Shown here: positions 1 to 9,100 of the stretch, in pieces | Position numbering within the stretch: the first letter of the stretch is position 1 | Layout: each line of letters opens with the position of its first letter | Assembly (NCBI RefSeq): GCF_018882155.1 | Contig: NZ_JACVPA010000001.1 | Location: 1,240,001-1,304,000 of the forward strand | DNA from: Polynucleobacter nymphae | GTDB lineage: Bacteria; Pseudomonadota; Gammaproteobacteria; Burkholderiales; Burkholderiaceae | Direction of reading: 5' to 3' | Length of the DNA stretch: 64,000 nt | Notes under the pieces: model-generated | The model's input: the letters and a program-made list of their open reading frames with translations, nothing else | Told to the model about the DNA's origin: nothing | The model's database searches: none | Position numbers and translations under genes: made by a program

Positions 1-141
1 TTCATCCTCAATTGCAGTGAGGTTATGGACTTGATTCCAGCGGGCCATTTCTTGCAAAAAAAGCTCTAAATCAGCAATGTTTGCTTCGCTTAAGTTTAAG
101 CCAAGCCCTTCAATTCCGAGAGCAAGCAAACCCTCGGTCAT
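1..141 (-). CDS. rsmG: 16S rRNA (guanine527-N7)-methyltransferase RsmG, N-terminal part
   Basis: Only the first 47 codons lie in the window; the gene runs off the left edge. The visible protein contains [10 protein letters not shown], the substrate-side motif found near the N terminus of RsmG (GidB), which methylates N7 of G527 in 16S rRNA using SAM. The start ATG at 141-139 overlaps the mnmG stop in an ATGA arrangement, so the two are translationally coupled, as in the usual mnmG-rsmG-parA-parB order. The catalytic Rossmann domain is outside the window, so identity rests on the N terminus and the position. Confidence 0.85.
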   Translation of the reverse strand, partial: MTEGLLALGIEGLGLNLSEANIADLELFLQEMARWNQVHNLTAIEDE

Positions 142-2057
142 GTCGTTTCTTGGGAACGACCCAAACCTTTTTTAAGGTGCACCAGCAATAAAGAAAGTGC
201 TGCTGGCGTTATCCCAGAAATCCTGCCGGCTTGGCCCAATGTTTCAGGCTTATGCAGGTTCAGCTTTTGTTGAACCTCCTTAGATAGGCCCAGTACGTTT
301 GAGTAGTCTAGTGTTTCAGGCAAGGGGAAGTTCTCGTTATGTTCTTGGCGAGCAATTTCAAGTGCCTGGCGCTCAATATAGCCCTGATATTTCACTGAAA
401 TCTCTACTTGATCGCTAATTTGTGCAGCAAGCCCAATATCATCGTCCAAAATTCCAGGGGACCATAAACCATCGCCCAAGCTTGTAATTGCCTCATATGT
501 AATGCCCGGGCGCCTTAAAAGCTCAGTCAAGGTGCACTCATGAGACAAGTCTTGGGCTAAAAGCTCTGAAATTAGTGGGGCCGCCTCATGTTTTGGCCCA
601 ACCCAAATATCCTGTAAGCGAGATGTTTCACGTGAAACAGCCTCTTGTTTTCTACAAAATACTTCCCAGCGATAGTCTTCCACCAAACCTAGATCGCGCC
701 CAATTGGGGTTAAACGCATATCTGCGTTATCTTCACGCAAGCTAAGGCGATATTCGGCGCGACTGGTGAACATTCGGTAGGGCTCTTGGACCCCGCGCAT
801 GATTAAATCGTCTACTAAAACACCAATGTAAGATTCGCTACGCTTGGGCAACCAGGGCTCTTTGCCCTTAGCGGCAAGCCCCGCATTGATGCCCGCTAGC
901 ATTCCTTGGGCTGCGGCCTCTTCATAACCAGTGGTGCCATTAATCTGCCCTGCAAAGTACAGGCCAGCAATGGCTTTAGTTTCCAGGCTATGTCGTAGCT
1001 GGCGCGGGTCAAAAAAGTCATACTCAATCGCATAACCCGGGCGAACAATGACTGCAGACTCTAGGCCACGAATGCTTCTGACTAAATCCCACTGGATATC
1101 AAAGGGCAGGCTAGTTGAGATTCCGTTAGGATAAAACTCGTTGGTAGTTAAACCCTCGGGCTCTAAAAAGATCTGGTGGCTGTTTTTAGAGGCAAAACGA
1201 TGAATTTTGTCCTCAATAGAAGGGCAATAGCGCGGGCCAACTCCCTCAATTACACCTGTATACATTGGGGAGCGATCCAAACCGCCCCGAATAATCTCAT
1301 GCGTTTTTTCATTTGTATGAGAAATCCAGCAAGGCACCTGCTTTGGATGCTGCTCTGGACGACCTAAATATGAAAATACTGGGACTGGGTCCAAATCTCC
1401 CGGCTGTTCTTGCATGACAGAGAAATCAATTGTTCTGCCATCAATGCGGGGTGGGGTGCCGGTCTTGAGCCTACCTTGAGGAAGCTTTAACTCTTTTAAG
1501 CGAGCAGACAGAGAAACGGCTGCTGGGTCTCCTGCGCGACCGCCAGCATAATTATTTAAGCCAACGTGTATTTTTCCATCCAAGAAGGTTCCAGCAGTTA
1601 ACACCACCTTTTTAGCCATAAACTCAAGGCCCATTTGCGTAACTACGCCCTGAACCGCGTCTCCATGAACCAATAGATCGTCTACCGCAGCCTGGAAAAG
1701 GCTCAAATTAGGCTGGTTTTCTAGACGGCGACGGATAGCTGCCTTGTATAAAATCCGATCGCCCTGGGCACGGGTTGCACGAACAGCAGGCCCCTTGCTG
1801 GAATTAAGGATTCGAAACTGGATGCCGGCCTCATCAGTGGCTGCAGCCATGGCTCCACCCATTGCGTCAATCTCTTTAACTAGGTGGCCCTTGCCAATGC
1901 CACCGATAGAGGGATTACAGCTCATTGCACCCAAACTCTCAATGCTATGGGTAATTAATAAGGTGTCACAACCCATGCGCGCCGCAGCTAGAGCGGCCTC
2001 AGTCCCAGCGTGGCCGCCGCCCACTACGATGACATCGAAACTTTTGGAATAACGCAT
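138..2057 (-). CDS. mnmG: tRNA uridine-5-carboxymethylaminomethyl modification enzyme MnmG (GidA)
   Basis: At 639 aa this is full length for the FAD-dependent partner of MnmE, which installs the (carboxymethyl)aminomethyl group on U34 of certain tRNAs. The FAD-binding GGGHAG loop is at residues 13-18 and the conserved [13 protein letters not shown] motif near 46-58. The partner gene mnmE is on the other side of the origin in the same window (19358-20716). The residues VSRET near position 478 are encoded by a perfect parS site (624-639), a known signature of this gene near chromosome origins. Downstream rsmG overlaps the stop by 4 bp. Confidence 0.97.
   Translation of the reverse strand: MRYSKSFDVIVVGGGHAGTEAALAAARMGCDTLLITHSIESLGAMSCNPSIGGIGKGHLVKEIDAMGGAMAAATDEAGIQFRILNSSKGPAVRATRAQGDRILYKAAIRRRLENQPNLSLFQAAVDDLLVHGDAVQGVVTQMGLEFMAKKVVLTAGTFLDGKIHVGLNNYAGGRAGDPAAVSLSARLKELKLPQGRLKTGTPPRIDGRTIDFSVMQEQPGDLDPVPVFSYLGRPEQHPKQVPCWISHTNEKTHEIIRGGLDRSPMYTGVIEGVGPRYCPSIEDKIHRFASKNSHQIFLEPEGLTTNEFYPNGISTSLPFDIQWDLVRSIRGLESAVIVRPGYAIEYDFFDPRQLRHSLETKAIAGLYFAGQINGTTGYEEAAAQGMLAGINAGLAAKGKEPWLPKRSESYIGVLVDDLIMRGVQEPYRMFTSRAEYRLSLREDNADMRLTPIGRDLGLVEDYRWEVFCRKQEAVSRETSRLQDIWVGPKHEAAPLISELLAQDLSHECTLTELLRRPGITYEAITSLGDGLWSPGILDDDIGLAAQISDQVEISVKYQGYIERQALEIARQEHNENFPLPETLDYSNVLGLSKEVQQKLNLHKPETLGQAGRISGITPAALSLLLVHLKKGLGRSQETT
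624..639. promoter_or_regulatory. parS site inside mnmG
   Basis: A perfect 16-bp palindrome TGTTTCACGTGAAACA, the consensus ParB-binding centromere site of bacterial chromosomes. It lies within the mnmG coding sequence about 15 kb from dnaA, where parS sites are expected. Confidence 0.92.
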
Positions 2058-2096
2058 GATTTGCCTCAGATAGGGCGATGATCATAGCATTTTGTT

Positions 2097-2112
2097 TGTT
2101 TCACGTGAAACA
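2097..2112. promoter_or_regulatory. parS site upstream of mnmG
   Basis: A second perfect TGTTTCACGTGAAACA palindrome, 40 bp upstream of the mnmG start in the intergenic gap. It is identical to the site at 624-639. ParB bound here could also influence mnmG transcription, which is inference. Confidence 0.92.
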
Positions 2113-2163
2113 AAAGCAATCAAAGAAGAGTGGGGGAAGGGATCAAATTTCTAAGTATTTGAT

Positions 2164-2955
2164 TTAGCTCAAGAAATAAGCATTCCAAGCAGACTTCAGA
2201 ATCAACACGCTCACAATTACCAGAAAAGCCTTTCTTACAAAAGTACTGCCATGCTTAATGGCAAGCCGACTACCAAATTGACTGCCGGCAATATTGGCAA
2301 TCATCATGGCAATACCAAGGGACCAATTAATTTGCCCTAAACTAGCCAGCATCAAAATTGCCGCTAGATTTGTTGCAACGTTCACCAACTTGGTTGCTGC
2401 AGATGCATGCAAAAAGTCAAAGGCAAAAAATCGCACGAAACCAAAAAGTAAAAAGCTGCCAGTACCAGGGCCGAAGAAGCCATCATAAAAACCAATGGTT
2501 AGGCCAAGAAGCGCCGCCTTAAATTGCTGAAAACGGCTTTTACCTTTTGGCGCATGCTCCACACCAAGCGACGGTTGAAACCAGGTATACAACAAAAGAA
2601 ATAGTAAAACGAAGGGCAGGGCCTTGCGCAAAGGCTCTGCGGGGAAATTACTGACTGCGTTGGCCCCCAAAAGAGACCCAATAAAACCCGCCATGATTGC
2701 GGGCAATACAACAGCCCAAGGCAAAGAAACATGATGTAAATATTTTCGGGCAGCATTTAAGGTTCCACCAACAGCAGACACTTTATTGGTTGAGAGCAAT
2801 GTTGCAGGATGCTCGTTAGGGTAGGCAGCAAATAGGGCTGGGACCTGGATTAAGCCACCGCCACCAGCCACTGCATCGACTAAGCCAGCAAAAAATGCCG
2901 TCGCCAAAAGCAAGGGCCAAATGAAAATTGAAAATTCGATGAGGGACTCAGTCAA
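2164..2955 (-). CDS. TSUP (TauE/SafE) family membrane permease
   Basis: A 263-aa hydrophobic protein with about eight predicted membrane segments and the two-fold repeat pattern of TSUP permeases. The N-terminal motif GLVDAVAGGGGLIQVPAL (about residues 25-42) and the related second-half motif YDGFFGPGTGSF (about 157-168) are hallmarks of the family, which exports sulfite, sulfoacetate or other small organosulfur or organic anions. The substrate cannot be read from the sequence. It is monocistronic, divergent from the acyl-CoA dehydrogenase operon and transcribed towards mnmG. Confidence 0.88.
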   Translation of the reverse strand: MTESLIEFSIFIWPLLLATAFFAGLVDAVAGGGGLIQVPALFAAYPNEHPATLLSTNKVSAVGGTLNAARKYLHHVSLPWAVVLPAIMAGFIGSLLGANAVSNFPAEPLRKALPFVLLFLLLYTWFQPSLGVEHAPKGKSRFQQFKAALLGLTIGFYDGFFGPGTGSFLLFGFVRFFAFDFLHASAATKLVNVATNLAAILMLASLGQINWSLGIAMMIANIAGSQFGSRLAIKHGSTFVRKAFLVIVSVLILKSAWNAYFLS

Positions 2956-3057
2956 AAAATAATCATAAGGTCTTACATGGGGCCTTATTCAAAATGTATT
3001 TTAGTCGTAGGAAGTTTAAAGTGTAATTTCGGTTTTCCCTGCCATTACAATTAAACG

Positions 3058-4227
3058 ATGGACTTCTCTTTAACGCCCAAACTAGAAGAGTTGCGGGATC
3101 GGACGCGATCATTTATTCGTGATCAAATCATCCCGTTTGAAAAAGACCCGCGGCAAAATCAGCATGGTCCTGCGGAAGATTTGCGTAAAGAATTAATTGC
3201 CTTAGCGCGCAAAGCTAGCTTACTAACTCCACATGCCTCTATTGAAATGGGGGGCTTAGGTTTAAGCCATATCGAAAAAGCCATTGTTTTTGAAGAGGCA
3301 GGCTATTCCTCATTAGGGCCAACTGCAATGAATATTCATGCGCCCGACGAAGGCAACATTCATTTGCTAGAAGAGATTGCCAGCCCAGAACAAAAAGAGC
3401 GCTGGCTTCGCCCCCTAGTCGCCGGAAAAATTCGTTCCTGTTTTGCAATGACAGAGCCTGCGCCTGGTGCCGGCTCCGATCCTTCAATGCTAATGACGTC
3501 TGCCACCAAAGACGGCGAAAACTATCTCATCAATGGGAGCAAGTGGTTTATTACTGGGGCCGATGGCGCTGATTTTGTAATCATCATGGCGCGGGGGGAA
3601 GACGGGTCTGCGACCATGTTCCTCGCGGACATGAGTGCGCCGGGAATAAAGTTGGTTCGCAATATGAATGCAATGGATAGCTGCTTTACTGGTGGGCACG
3701 GGGTACTTGAATTTACTAATCTGCGCATACCCCCGAATCAGATATTGGGCCAGCTGGGCAGAGGGTTTAAGAATGCCCAGGTCCGCTTAGCGCCAGCCCG
3801 ATTAACCCATTGCATGCGCTGGCTTGGCCAAGCACGACGCGCGCAAGACATTGCGATTGCCTATGCAAGCAAAAGAGAAGCCTTTGGGAAAATTTTAGGT
3901 GAGCATGAAGGCGCTGGATTTATGTTGGCAGACAACGATATGGATCTACAAACTTCTCGATTAAATATCTGGCATACGGCATGGCTTTTAGATCAAGGGC
4001 AGCCTTGCAATTTTGAGTCAAGCCGCGCCAAGGTAATTTGCTCTGAAGCAGAGTGGCGAGTCATCGATCGCTGCGTACAAATTTTGGGCGGCCAAGGAAT
4101 CACAGGCGAAACCGCGCTCATGAAAATATTTCAAGATATGCGTGGCTTTCGGATCTATGACGGGCCTAGTGAAGTACACCGCTGGAGTATGGCGCGCAAA
4201 ATTATTGCAAACAAAGAACTCAAGTGA
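3058..4227 (+). CDS. Acyl-CoA dehydrogenase, ACAD10/11 (LvaC)-like
   Basis: A 389-aa acyl-CoA dehydrogenase with the FAD/substrate motif CFAMTEPAPGAGSD near residue 127 and a C-terminal QILGGQGITGE near 341. Where classical short- and medium-chain enzymes carry the catalytic Glu in a YEGT motif, this protein has YDGPSEVHRW, the arrangement of the ACAD10/11 branch. The next two genes encode an SDR and an APH-type kinase, the partners expected if 4-hydroxyacyl-CoAs are phosphorylated and converted to enoyl-CoAs, as in ACAD11 and in the Pseudomonas Lva pathway. That role is inference from family and neighbours. Confidence 0.88.
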   Translation: MDFSLTPKLEELRDRTRSFIRDQIIPFEKDPRQNQHGPAEDLRKELIALARKASLLTPHASIEMGGLGLSHIEKAIVFEEAGYSSLGPTAMNIHAPDEGNIHLLEEIASPEQKERWLRPLVAGKIRSCFAMTEPAPGAGSDPSMLMTSATKDGENYLINGSKWFITGADGADFVIIMARGEDGSATMFLADMSAPGIKLVRNMNAMDSCFTGGHGVLEFTNLRIPPNQILGQLGRGFKNAQVRLAPARLTHCMRWLGQARRAQDIAIAYASKREAFGKILGEHEGAGFMLADNDMDLQTSRLNIWHTAWLLDQGQPCNFESSRAKVICSEAEWRVIDRCVQILGGQGITGETALMKIFQDMRGFRIYDGPSEVHRWSMARKIIANKELK

Positions 4228-4997
4228 TGGATATCGGTCAGCTGTTTCGCCTAGATAACAAAACAGCCTTTATTACGGGCGCCTCTAGCGGTATTGGCAA
4301 ACACTGCGCCCTCTTACTGGCTCAAGCGGGCGCTAAAGTAGCCATCGCATCTCGCCGCATAGCCGAGCTGCAAGCTGTCGTAGATCAAATCGCTCAGTTG
4401 GGTGGCCAAGCAAAGGCTTTTGAATTAGACGTCACCAACAAAAAAAGTGTAGTGAAATGTTTTGATGAAATGATGGCGTGGTCTTTGCCAACCATTGTTA
4501 TTAACAATGCGGGTATGAGCATCAATCGCAAACTGCTTGACCAAACCGAAGAAGATTGGGATCGTGTAATTGATACCAACTTAAAAGGTTCTTGGCTGGT
4601 TGCTACTGAGGCCGCACGGCGCATGGTTGCCTCTAATACCTCTGGCAGCATTATCAATATTGCCTCTATTTTGGGAGAGCGCGTTATTGGAGGTGTTGCT
4701 CCCTATGTCATCTCTAAGGCAGGGGTCATCCAAAGCACCAAAGTCATGGCGCTAGAACTTGCACGCCACCAAATTCGGGTCAACGCACTATTGCCTGGTT
4801 ATGTCATTACTGACCTCAATCGCGACTTTCTACTGAGTGAGGCTGGTCAAAAAATTTTGGCGCGCATACCTTCACGCCGCTTCAATAATTTAGAGGATTT
4901 AAATGGGGCATTATTGCTCTTAGCCTCTGATGCCAGCAGTGCCATGACCGGCGCAACCATTGCGGTAGATAGCGGCCACCTGATTAACGGCTTATAA
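4227..4997 (+). CDS. Short-chain dehydrogenase/reductase (SDR)
   Basis: A 256-aa classical SDR with the cofactor motif TGASSGIG at residues 17-24, the NNAGMS motif near 90, and the catalytic Tyr and Lys in YVISK near 157-161. The ATG at 4227 overlaps the preceding TGA stop (TGATG), so it is preferred over an in-frame GTG one codon upstream. Located between an ACAD10/11-like dehydrogenase and an APH-type kinase, it may act as the LvaD-like oxidoreductase of a hydroxy-fatty-acid route. The substrate is not determinable. Confidence 0.85.
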   Translation: MDIGQLFRLDNKTAFITGASSGIGKHCALLLAQAGAKVAIASRRIAELQAVVDQIAQLGGQAKAFELDVTNKKSVVKCFDEMMAWSLPTIVINNAGMSINRKLLDQTEEDWDRVIDTNLKGSWLVATEAARRMVASNTSGSIINIASILGERVIGGVAPYVISKAGVIQSTKVMALELARHQIRVNALLPGYVITDLNRDFLLSEAGQKILARIPSRRFNNLEDLNGALLLLASDASSAMTGATIAVDSGHLINGL

Positions 4998-5010
4998 ATA
5001 CAAATCGGCT

Positions 5011-6018
5011 ATGCAAACCCCCTCTTTTCAAGAGCCGCTTGCTAACTACTTACATGGCTTAGGCCTCAGTAAAGGCCCGATAGAGCTTAGCCCATTTACT
5101 GGTGGCCAATCGAATCCGACATTCAAAATTAGTAATGGAAACTCCCATTACGTACTCAGAAAAAAACCGAGCGGCCTACTGTTGCCATCAGCACATGCAG
5201 TTGATCGAGAGCATCGCGTCATGAAGGCACTGGCCAATACAGATGTTCCTGTTCCCCAAATGCTGGCGTATTGTGAGGATGAAAGCATTATTGGGACTCC
5301 TTTTTTCATCATGGAATATCTGGACGGGCGAGTCTTTGTAGATCAATCTTTGCCTGGCCTCACAGCCAGCGAGCGCCAGCAGATTTACAAAAAAATGAAT
5401 CAGACTATCTCTGCGATACATCGCCTAGATTATGTGTCGCTTGGATTAGAAACTTTTGGCAAGCCGGGAAATTATTTTGCGCGGCAAATTACGCGCTGGT
5501 CCCGGCAAGTGCGCGAAGCCAACATCGCCATTCCTAACTCTCTTAATCAGTTGATGGACTGGTTACCTGAGCACATTCCTCCTGAAGACAAAACCTCGCT
5601 GATCCATGGCGACTTTCGCATGGACAATCTGATCTTTCACAAAACTGATTTGCGCATCATTGGTGTTTTAGATTGGGAGCTTTCTACCCTTGGCAATCCT
5701 TTGGCAGATTTTGCCTACCAATGTATGGCCTGGAGAATTGCCCCCACCCTTTGGCGCGGGATACAGGGGCTAGACTTGGCTGCCTTAGGAATTCCTAGCG
5801 AATCTGAATATATTGCCTTATACGAAAAACAAATAGGTCGATCAATTTCGGAACACTGGCCCTTTCTGATGGCTTACAACTTATTCCGAATCTCGGCAAT
5901 TTTGCATGGCATTACTAAGCGCGCGATGGATGGCAATGCTAATGCCCCTGATGCCATTGAAAACGGGGCGAAAGCGGGGGCGCTTGCTGATCTCGGTTGG
6001 GCCTGTGCCCAACAGTAA
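5011..6018 (+). CDS. APH-type phosphotransferase, ACAD10/11 kinase-domain-like (LvaA-like)
   Basis: A 335-aa kinase-fold protein with the catalytic loop HGDFRMDNLIF near residue 198 and the metal-binding DWELSTLGNP near 222, the form seen in the APH domain of ACAD10/11 and in bacterial LvaA. In mammals the kinase and dehydrogenase domains are fused; here they are separate genes in one operon, 13 bp after the SDR. The family phosphorylates the 4-hydroxyl of 4-hydroxyacyl-CoAs. Antibiotic resistance is unlikely given the context. Confidence 0.82.
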   Translation: MQTPSFQEPLANYLHGLGLSKGPIELSPFTGGQSNPTFKISNGNSHYVLRKKPSGLLLPSAHAVDREHRVMKALANTDVPVPQMLAYCEDESIIGTPFFIMEYLDGRVFVDQSLPGLTASERQQIYKKMNQTISAIHRLDYVSLGLETFGKPGNYFARQITRWSRQVREANIAIPNSLNQLMDWLPEHIPPEDKTSLIHGDFRMDNLIFHKTDLRIIGVLDWELSTLGNPLADFAYQCMAWRIAPTLWRGIQGLDLAALGIPSESEYIALYEKQIGRSISEHWPFLMAYNLFRISAILHGITKRAMDGNANAPDAIENGAKAGALADLGWACAQQ

Positions 6019-6020
6019 GG

Positions 6021-6980
6021 CTATTGCTTTTTAATAAAGATTCCAACTAAGCCGCGGCGAAAAGCCATCACACAGAAAACAAATATCAAGCCTGTGACAA
6101 CGGTGACTGACTCACCCAAAGAATTAAACCAAGCTACGCCAGTAATTTGAGCCAAGAAGTCTCCAATTTCACCTACCCGATGCTCAAGTAAAACAATTAC
6201 TAAAGCGCCTACAAATGGGCCGGCCAAAGTGCCAACACCGCCAACCAAAGTCATCAAAATGACCAGGCCAGACATAGTCCAATGCACATCTGTCAGCGTC
6301 TCAAAACCCAAGACCAAAGCTTGAACGGCGCCTGCTAAGCCAGCAAGCGCAGCAGACAAAACAAATACTAAAAACTTAAAACGATTCACGTTATAGCCCA
6401 ACGAGATTGCACGCGGCTCATTCTCTTTAATCGCCTTGAGGACCTGTCCAAATGGAGAGGAAATGATTCTGGTGATGAACAAGAATCCAATCAGCGTCGT
6501 CGCTAAAACAAAGTAGTAAAGATTTAAGTCGCTTTGTAAGTTAATGAAACCAAAGAGCTCGCCCCTTGGAATGCTCTGAAAGCCATCTTCGCCCCCAGAG
6601 GCCGGGGCTTGCAGGCAGATAAAGTAAAACATCTGTGCCAAGGCCAAGGTAATCATGGAAAAGTAAATACCTTGCCTTCTAATTGCAAGGCCACCAATTA
6701 GCGCACCCAAGGCTGCAGCAAATAAAACTCCAAGAAGAATTCCGCCGGCTGGACCAACACCCATATCGCGCATGAAATATCCCGCACAATAACCAGCGCC
6801 ACCAAAAAATGCAGCGTGCCCAAAAGATAAAAGGCCTGTATAGCCCAGCAATAAATTAAATGCTGCTGCAAAAAGAGCGAAGCACAAAATCTTCATCAAG
6901 AAAATGGGGTAGGCAAAAAATGGCGCAGCTAGTGCGACAGCAAGAATTGCCAAAAAAATCCAAAGTTTGGGTGATTTCAT
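6021..6980 (-). CDS. livM: Branched-chain amino acid ABC transporter permease LivM
   Basis: A 319-aa multi-spanning inner-membrane permease of the LivM family, with the conserved NLLLGYTGLLSFGHAAFFG stretch near residues 42-60 and the cytoplasmic coupling segment NEPRAISLGYNV near 186-197. It is the last gene of the livG-F-K-H-M operon, overlapping livH by 4 bp, and ends 3 bp from the convergent kinase gene. With LivH it forms the channel for branched-chain amino acids, amides or urea-like substrates; the exact solute is not shown. Confidence 0.93.
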   Translation of the reverse strand: MKSPKLWIFLAILAVALAAPFFAYPIFLMKILCFALFAAAFNLLLGYTGLLSFGHAAFFGGAGYCAGYFMRDMGVGPAGGILLGVLFAAALGALIGGLAIRRQGIYFSMITLALAQMFYFICLQAPASGGEDGFQSIPRGELFGFINLQSDLNLYYFVLATTLIGFLFITRIISSPFGQVLKAIKENEPRAISLGYNVNRFKFLVFVLSAALAGLAGAVQALVLGFETLTDVHWTMSGLVILMTLVGGVGTLAGPFVGALVIVLLEHRVGEIGDFLAQITGVAWFNSLGESVTVVTGLIFVFCVMAFRRGLVGIFIKKQ

Positions 6981-7861
6981 TTTTCCCGCCCAAACAAGCC
7001 TGCCGGCCTAAATAACAAAACAATCACCATGATCGCAAACACCACAGTGCTTGAAGCTTCTGGATAAAACACCTTAGTCAGACCCTCAATCAAACCCAAG
7101 CCTAGACCAGTAACAATTGACCCCATGATGGATCCCATGCCGCCGATCACCACTACAGCAAAAACAATAATGATGAGGTTAGACCCCATCAACGGAGAAA
7201 CTTGAATAATGGGTGCAGCGAGCACACCCGAAAAAGCAGCAAGCGCAACCCCAAACCCGTAAGTCAAAGTTGTCATAAGAGGGAAATTCACACCAAACGC
7301 CTGCACTAATTTTGGATTTTCTGTACCAGCCCGCAAATAAGCACCGATGCTCGTTTTTTCTATCACATACCAAGTTGCAAAACACACTGTCAATGAAGAA
7401 ACTATCACCCAAGCGCGGTAGTTTGGCAAAATCATAAAACCTAAATCCGTTGCGCCGCTTAAGGCTTGTGGCGCGCTATAAGACAATCCAGAGGCGCCAT
7501 AAATAGAGCGTAATACGCCCTCAATAAATAGCGTTAAGCCAAAGGTCAACAAGAGCCCATACAAATGATCAAGTTGATATAAATGCCTTAATAGCAAACG
7601 CTCAATCACAATGCCAATCAAGCCAACGATGATCGGCGCTAACAGCAACATTACCCAATAATTAATTCCAAAATATTGTCCTGCCATCCAAGTCACAATG
7701 GCGCCCAACATAAACATGGCGCCATGTGAAAAGTTAATAACATTCAAAAGGCCAAAGATTACCGCCAATCCCAAACTGAGGATTGCATAGAAACTGCCGT
7801 TAACCAGCCCCAAAAGGAGCTGGCTTAACAGAGCGGAACTAGAAAGGCCAAAAATTTCCAA
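6977..7861 (-). CDS. livH: Branched-chain amino acid ABC transporter permease LivH
   Basis: A 294-aa permease with the family signature GLVNGSFYAILSLGLAVIFG near residues 18-37, the NFSHGAMFMLGA motif and the coupling helix region RAGTENPKLVQAFGVN near 177-192. It starts 8 bp after livK and overlaps livM by 4 bp, so these genes form one transcription unit. Confidence 0.93.
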   Translation of the reverse strand: MEIFGLSSSALLSQLLLGLVNGSFYAILSLGLAVIFGLLNVINFSHGAMFMLGAIVTWMAGQYFGINYWVMLLLAPIIVGLIGIVIERLLLRHLYQLDHLYGLLLTFGLTLFIEGVLRSIYGASGLSYSAPQALSGATDLGFMILPNYRAWVIVSSLTVCFATWYVIEKTSIGAYLRAGTENPKLVQAFGVNFPLMTTLTYGFGVALAAFSGVLAAPIIQVSPLMGSNLIIIVFAVVVIGGMGSIMGSIVTGLGLGLIEGLTKVFYPEASSTVVFAIMVIVLLFRPAGLFGREK

Positions 7862-7869
7862 AGTGGGTC

Positions 7870-9072
7870 TTATTTATTCAACAAAGCGCACTTGGAATCA
7901 GCGGGAATCGAGAATGCTTTTTCCCCTGAAAGAGTGGATACCAGTTTGTAATACTTCCATGGGCTTTCAACCTCGCTTGGGGCCTTCACTTCATAAAGGT
8001 ACATGTCGTGAACCATAGTTCCATCTTTGCGGATATAACCATTTTTTGTAAACATGTCATTGATTTTGACCTTGCGCATTTGCTGCATGACTTTATCTGA
8101 GTCATTAGTGCCGGCTGCTTTAACTGCATTTAAATAGGTCATGGTGGAGGAGTAATTACCAGCCTGCACCATCGTTGGCATGCGCTTCATTTTCTCAAAG
8201 TAGCGTTTTGCAAACTGGCGTGTCTGATCATTTTGATCCCAATACCATGCGGTTGTTGCCAAGAGGCCTTGTGCATTTTGAATCCCAATTGCATGCACGT
8301 CGGAAATAAAAACTAGCAAGCCAGCAAGCTTCATCGTTTTGGTAATACCAAATTCATTGGCAGCTTTCACGGAGTTAATGGTATCTCCGCCCGCATTGGC
8401 TAAACCAAGAACCTGAGCTTTTGACGCTTGTGCTTGTAGTAAGTAAGAAGAAAAGTCACTAGCACTTAAGGGGTGCTTCACGGATCCTAAGACCTTGCCG
8501 CCGTTAGCAGTTACCACGCTGGCCGCATCCTTCTCAAGCGCATAACCAAAAGCGTAGTCAGCGGTCAAGAAATACCAAGTCTTAAGGCCCTTGTCCATCA
8601 TTCCTTTTGCGGACCCGTTGGCTAGCGCAATCGTGTCATAGGTATAGTGAATGGTGTAGGGTGTGCACTGCTCATTGGTTAAGGCTGAAGTGCCGGCGCC
8701 GTTATTAATATAAATACGCTTTTTCTCAGCCGCCACTTTTGCTGTTGCAAGAGCAGTTCCTGAGTTGGTTCCACCAAAAACAACGCTTACGCCGTCTTGA
8801 TCAATCCACTCTCGGGTTTTAGATGCAGCAATGTCTGCTTTGTTTTGGTGGTCTGCTGAAACGATTTCAATTTTCTTGCCCAAAACATTGCCGCCAAAAT
8901 CCGCTACCGCCATTTTGATGGCCTCTAAACCGCCCTGTCCGTCAATATCTGCATACAAACCAGACATATCAGTAATAAAACCGATCTTTACAGCGGATGG
9001 ATCCGCCGCATTTGCGCCACTAGAGACTGCGGCTAAAGCCGCCACTGCCATAGAAATTAAAGTCCGCTTCAT
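7870..9072 (-). CDS. livK: Branched-chain amino acid/amide ABC transporter substrate-binding protein
   Basis: A periplasmic-binding protein of about 400 aa, type I fold (LivK/AmiC-like). The start is placed at MKRTL (9072), eight codons inside the longest frame, because this gives a normal Sec signal peptide ending ANA-AD. The mature protein has the typical VKIGFITDMSGLYAD opening and the FGGTNSGTALA ligand-loop region near residue 105. It lies between livF and livH, so it is the receptor of this transporter. Its ligand could be a branched-chain amino acid or an amide. Confidence 0.9.
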   Translation of the reverse strand: MKRTLISMAVAALAAVSSGANAADPSAVKIGFITDMSGLYADIDGQGGLEAIKMAVADFGGNVLGKKIEIVSADHQNKADIAASKTREWIDQDGVSVVFGGTNSGTALATAKVAAEKKRIYINNGAGTSALTNEQCTPYTIHYTYDTIALANGSAKGMMDKGLKTWYFLTADYAFGYALEKDAASVVTANGGKVLGSVKHPLSASDFSSYLLQAQASKAQVLGLANAGGDTINSVKAANEFGITKTMKLAGLLVFISDVHAIGIQNAQGLLATTAWYWDQNDQTRQFAKRYFEKMKRMPTMVQAGNYSSTMTYLNAVKAAGTNDSDKVMQQMRKVKINDMFTKNGYIRKDGTMVHDMYLYEVKAPSEVESPWKYYKLVSTLSGEKAFSIPADSKCALLNK

Positions 9073-9100
9073 TGTTTTTCCTTTAAAAGTAAACACTCAA

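Noticed and set aside
1176..2052. Plus-strand ORFs opposite mnmG
   Set aside because: They are shadows of the strongly conserved mnmG frame without ribosome-binding sites.
5011..6018. Aminoglycoside resistance kinase
   Set aside because: The fold is shared, but the HGDFRMDNLIF motif and the operon with an ACAD10/11-like dehydrogenase fit acyl-CoA metabolism.
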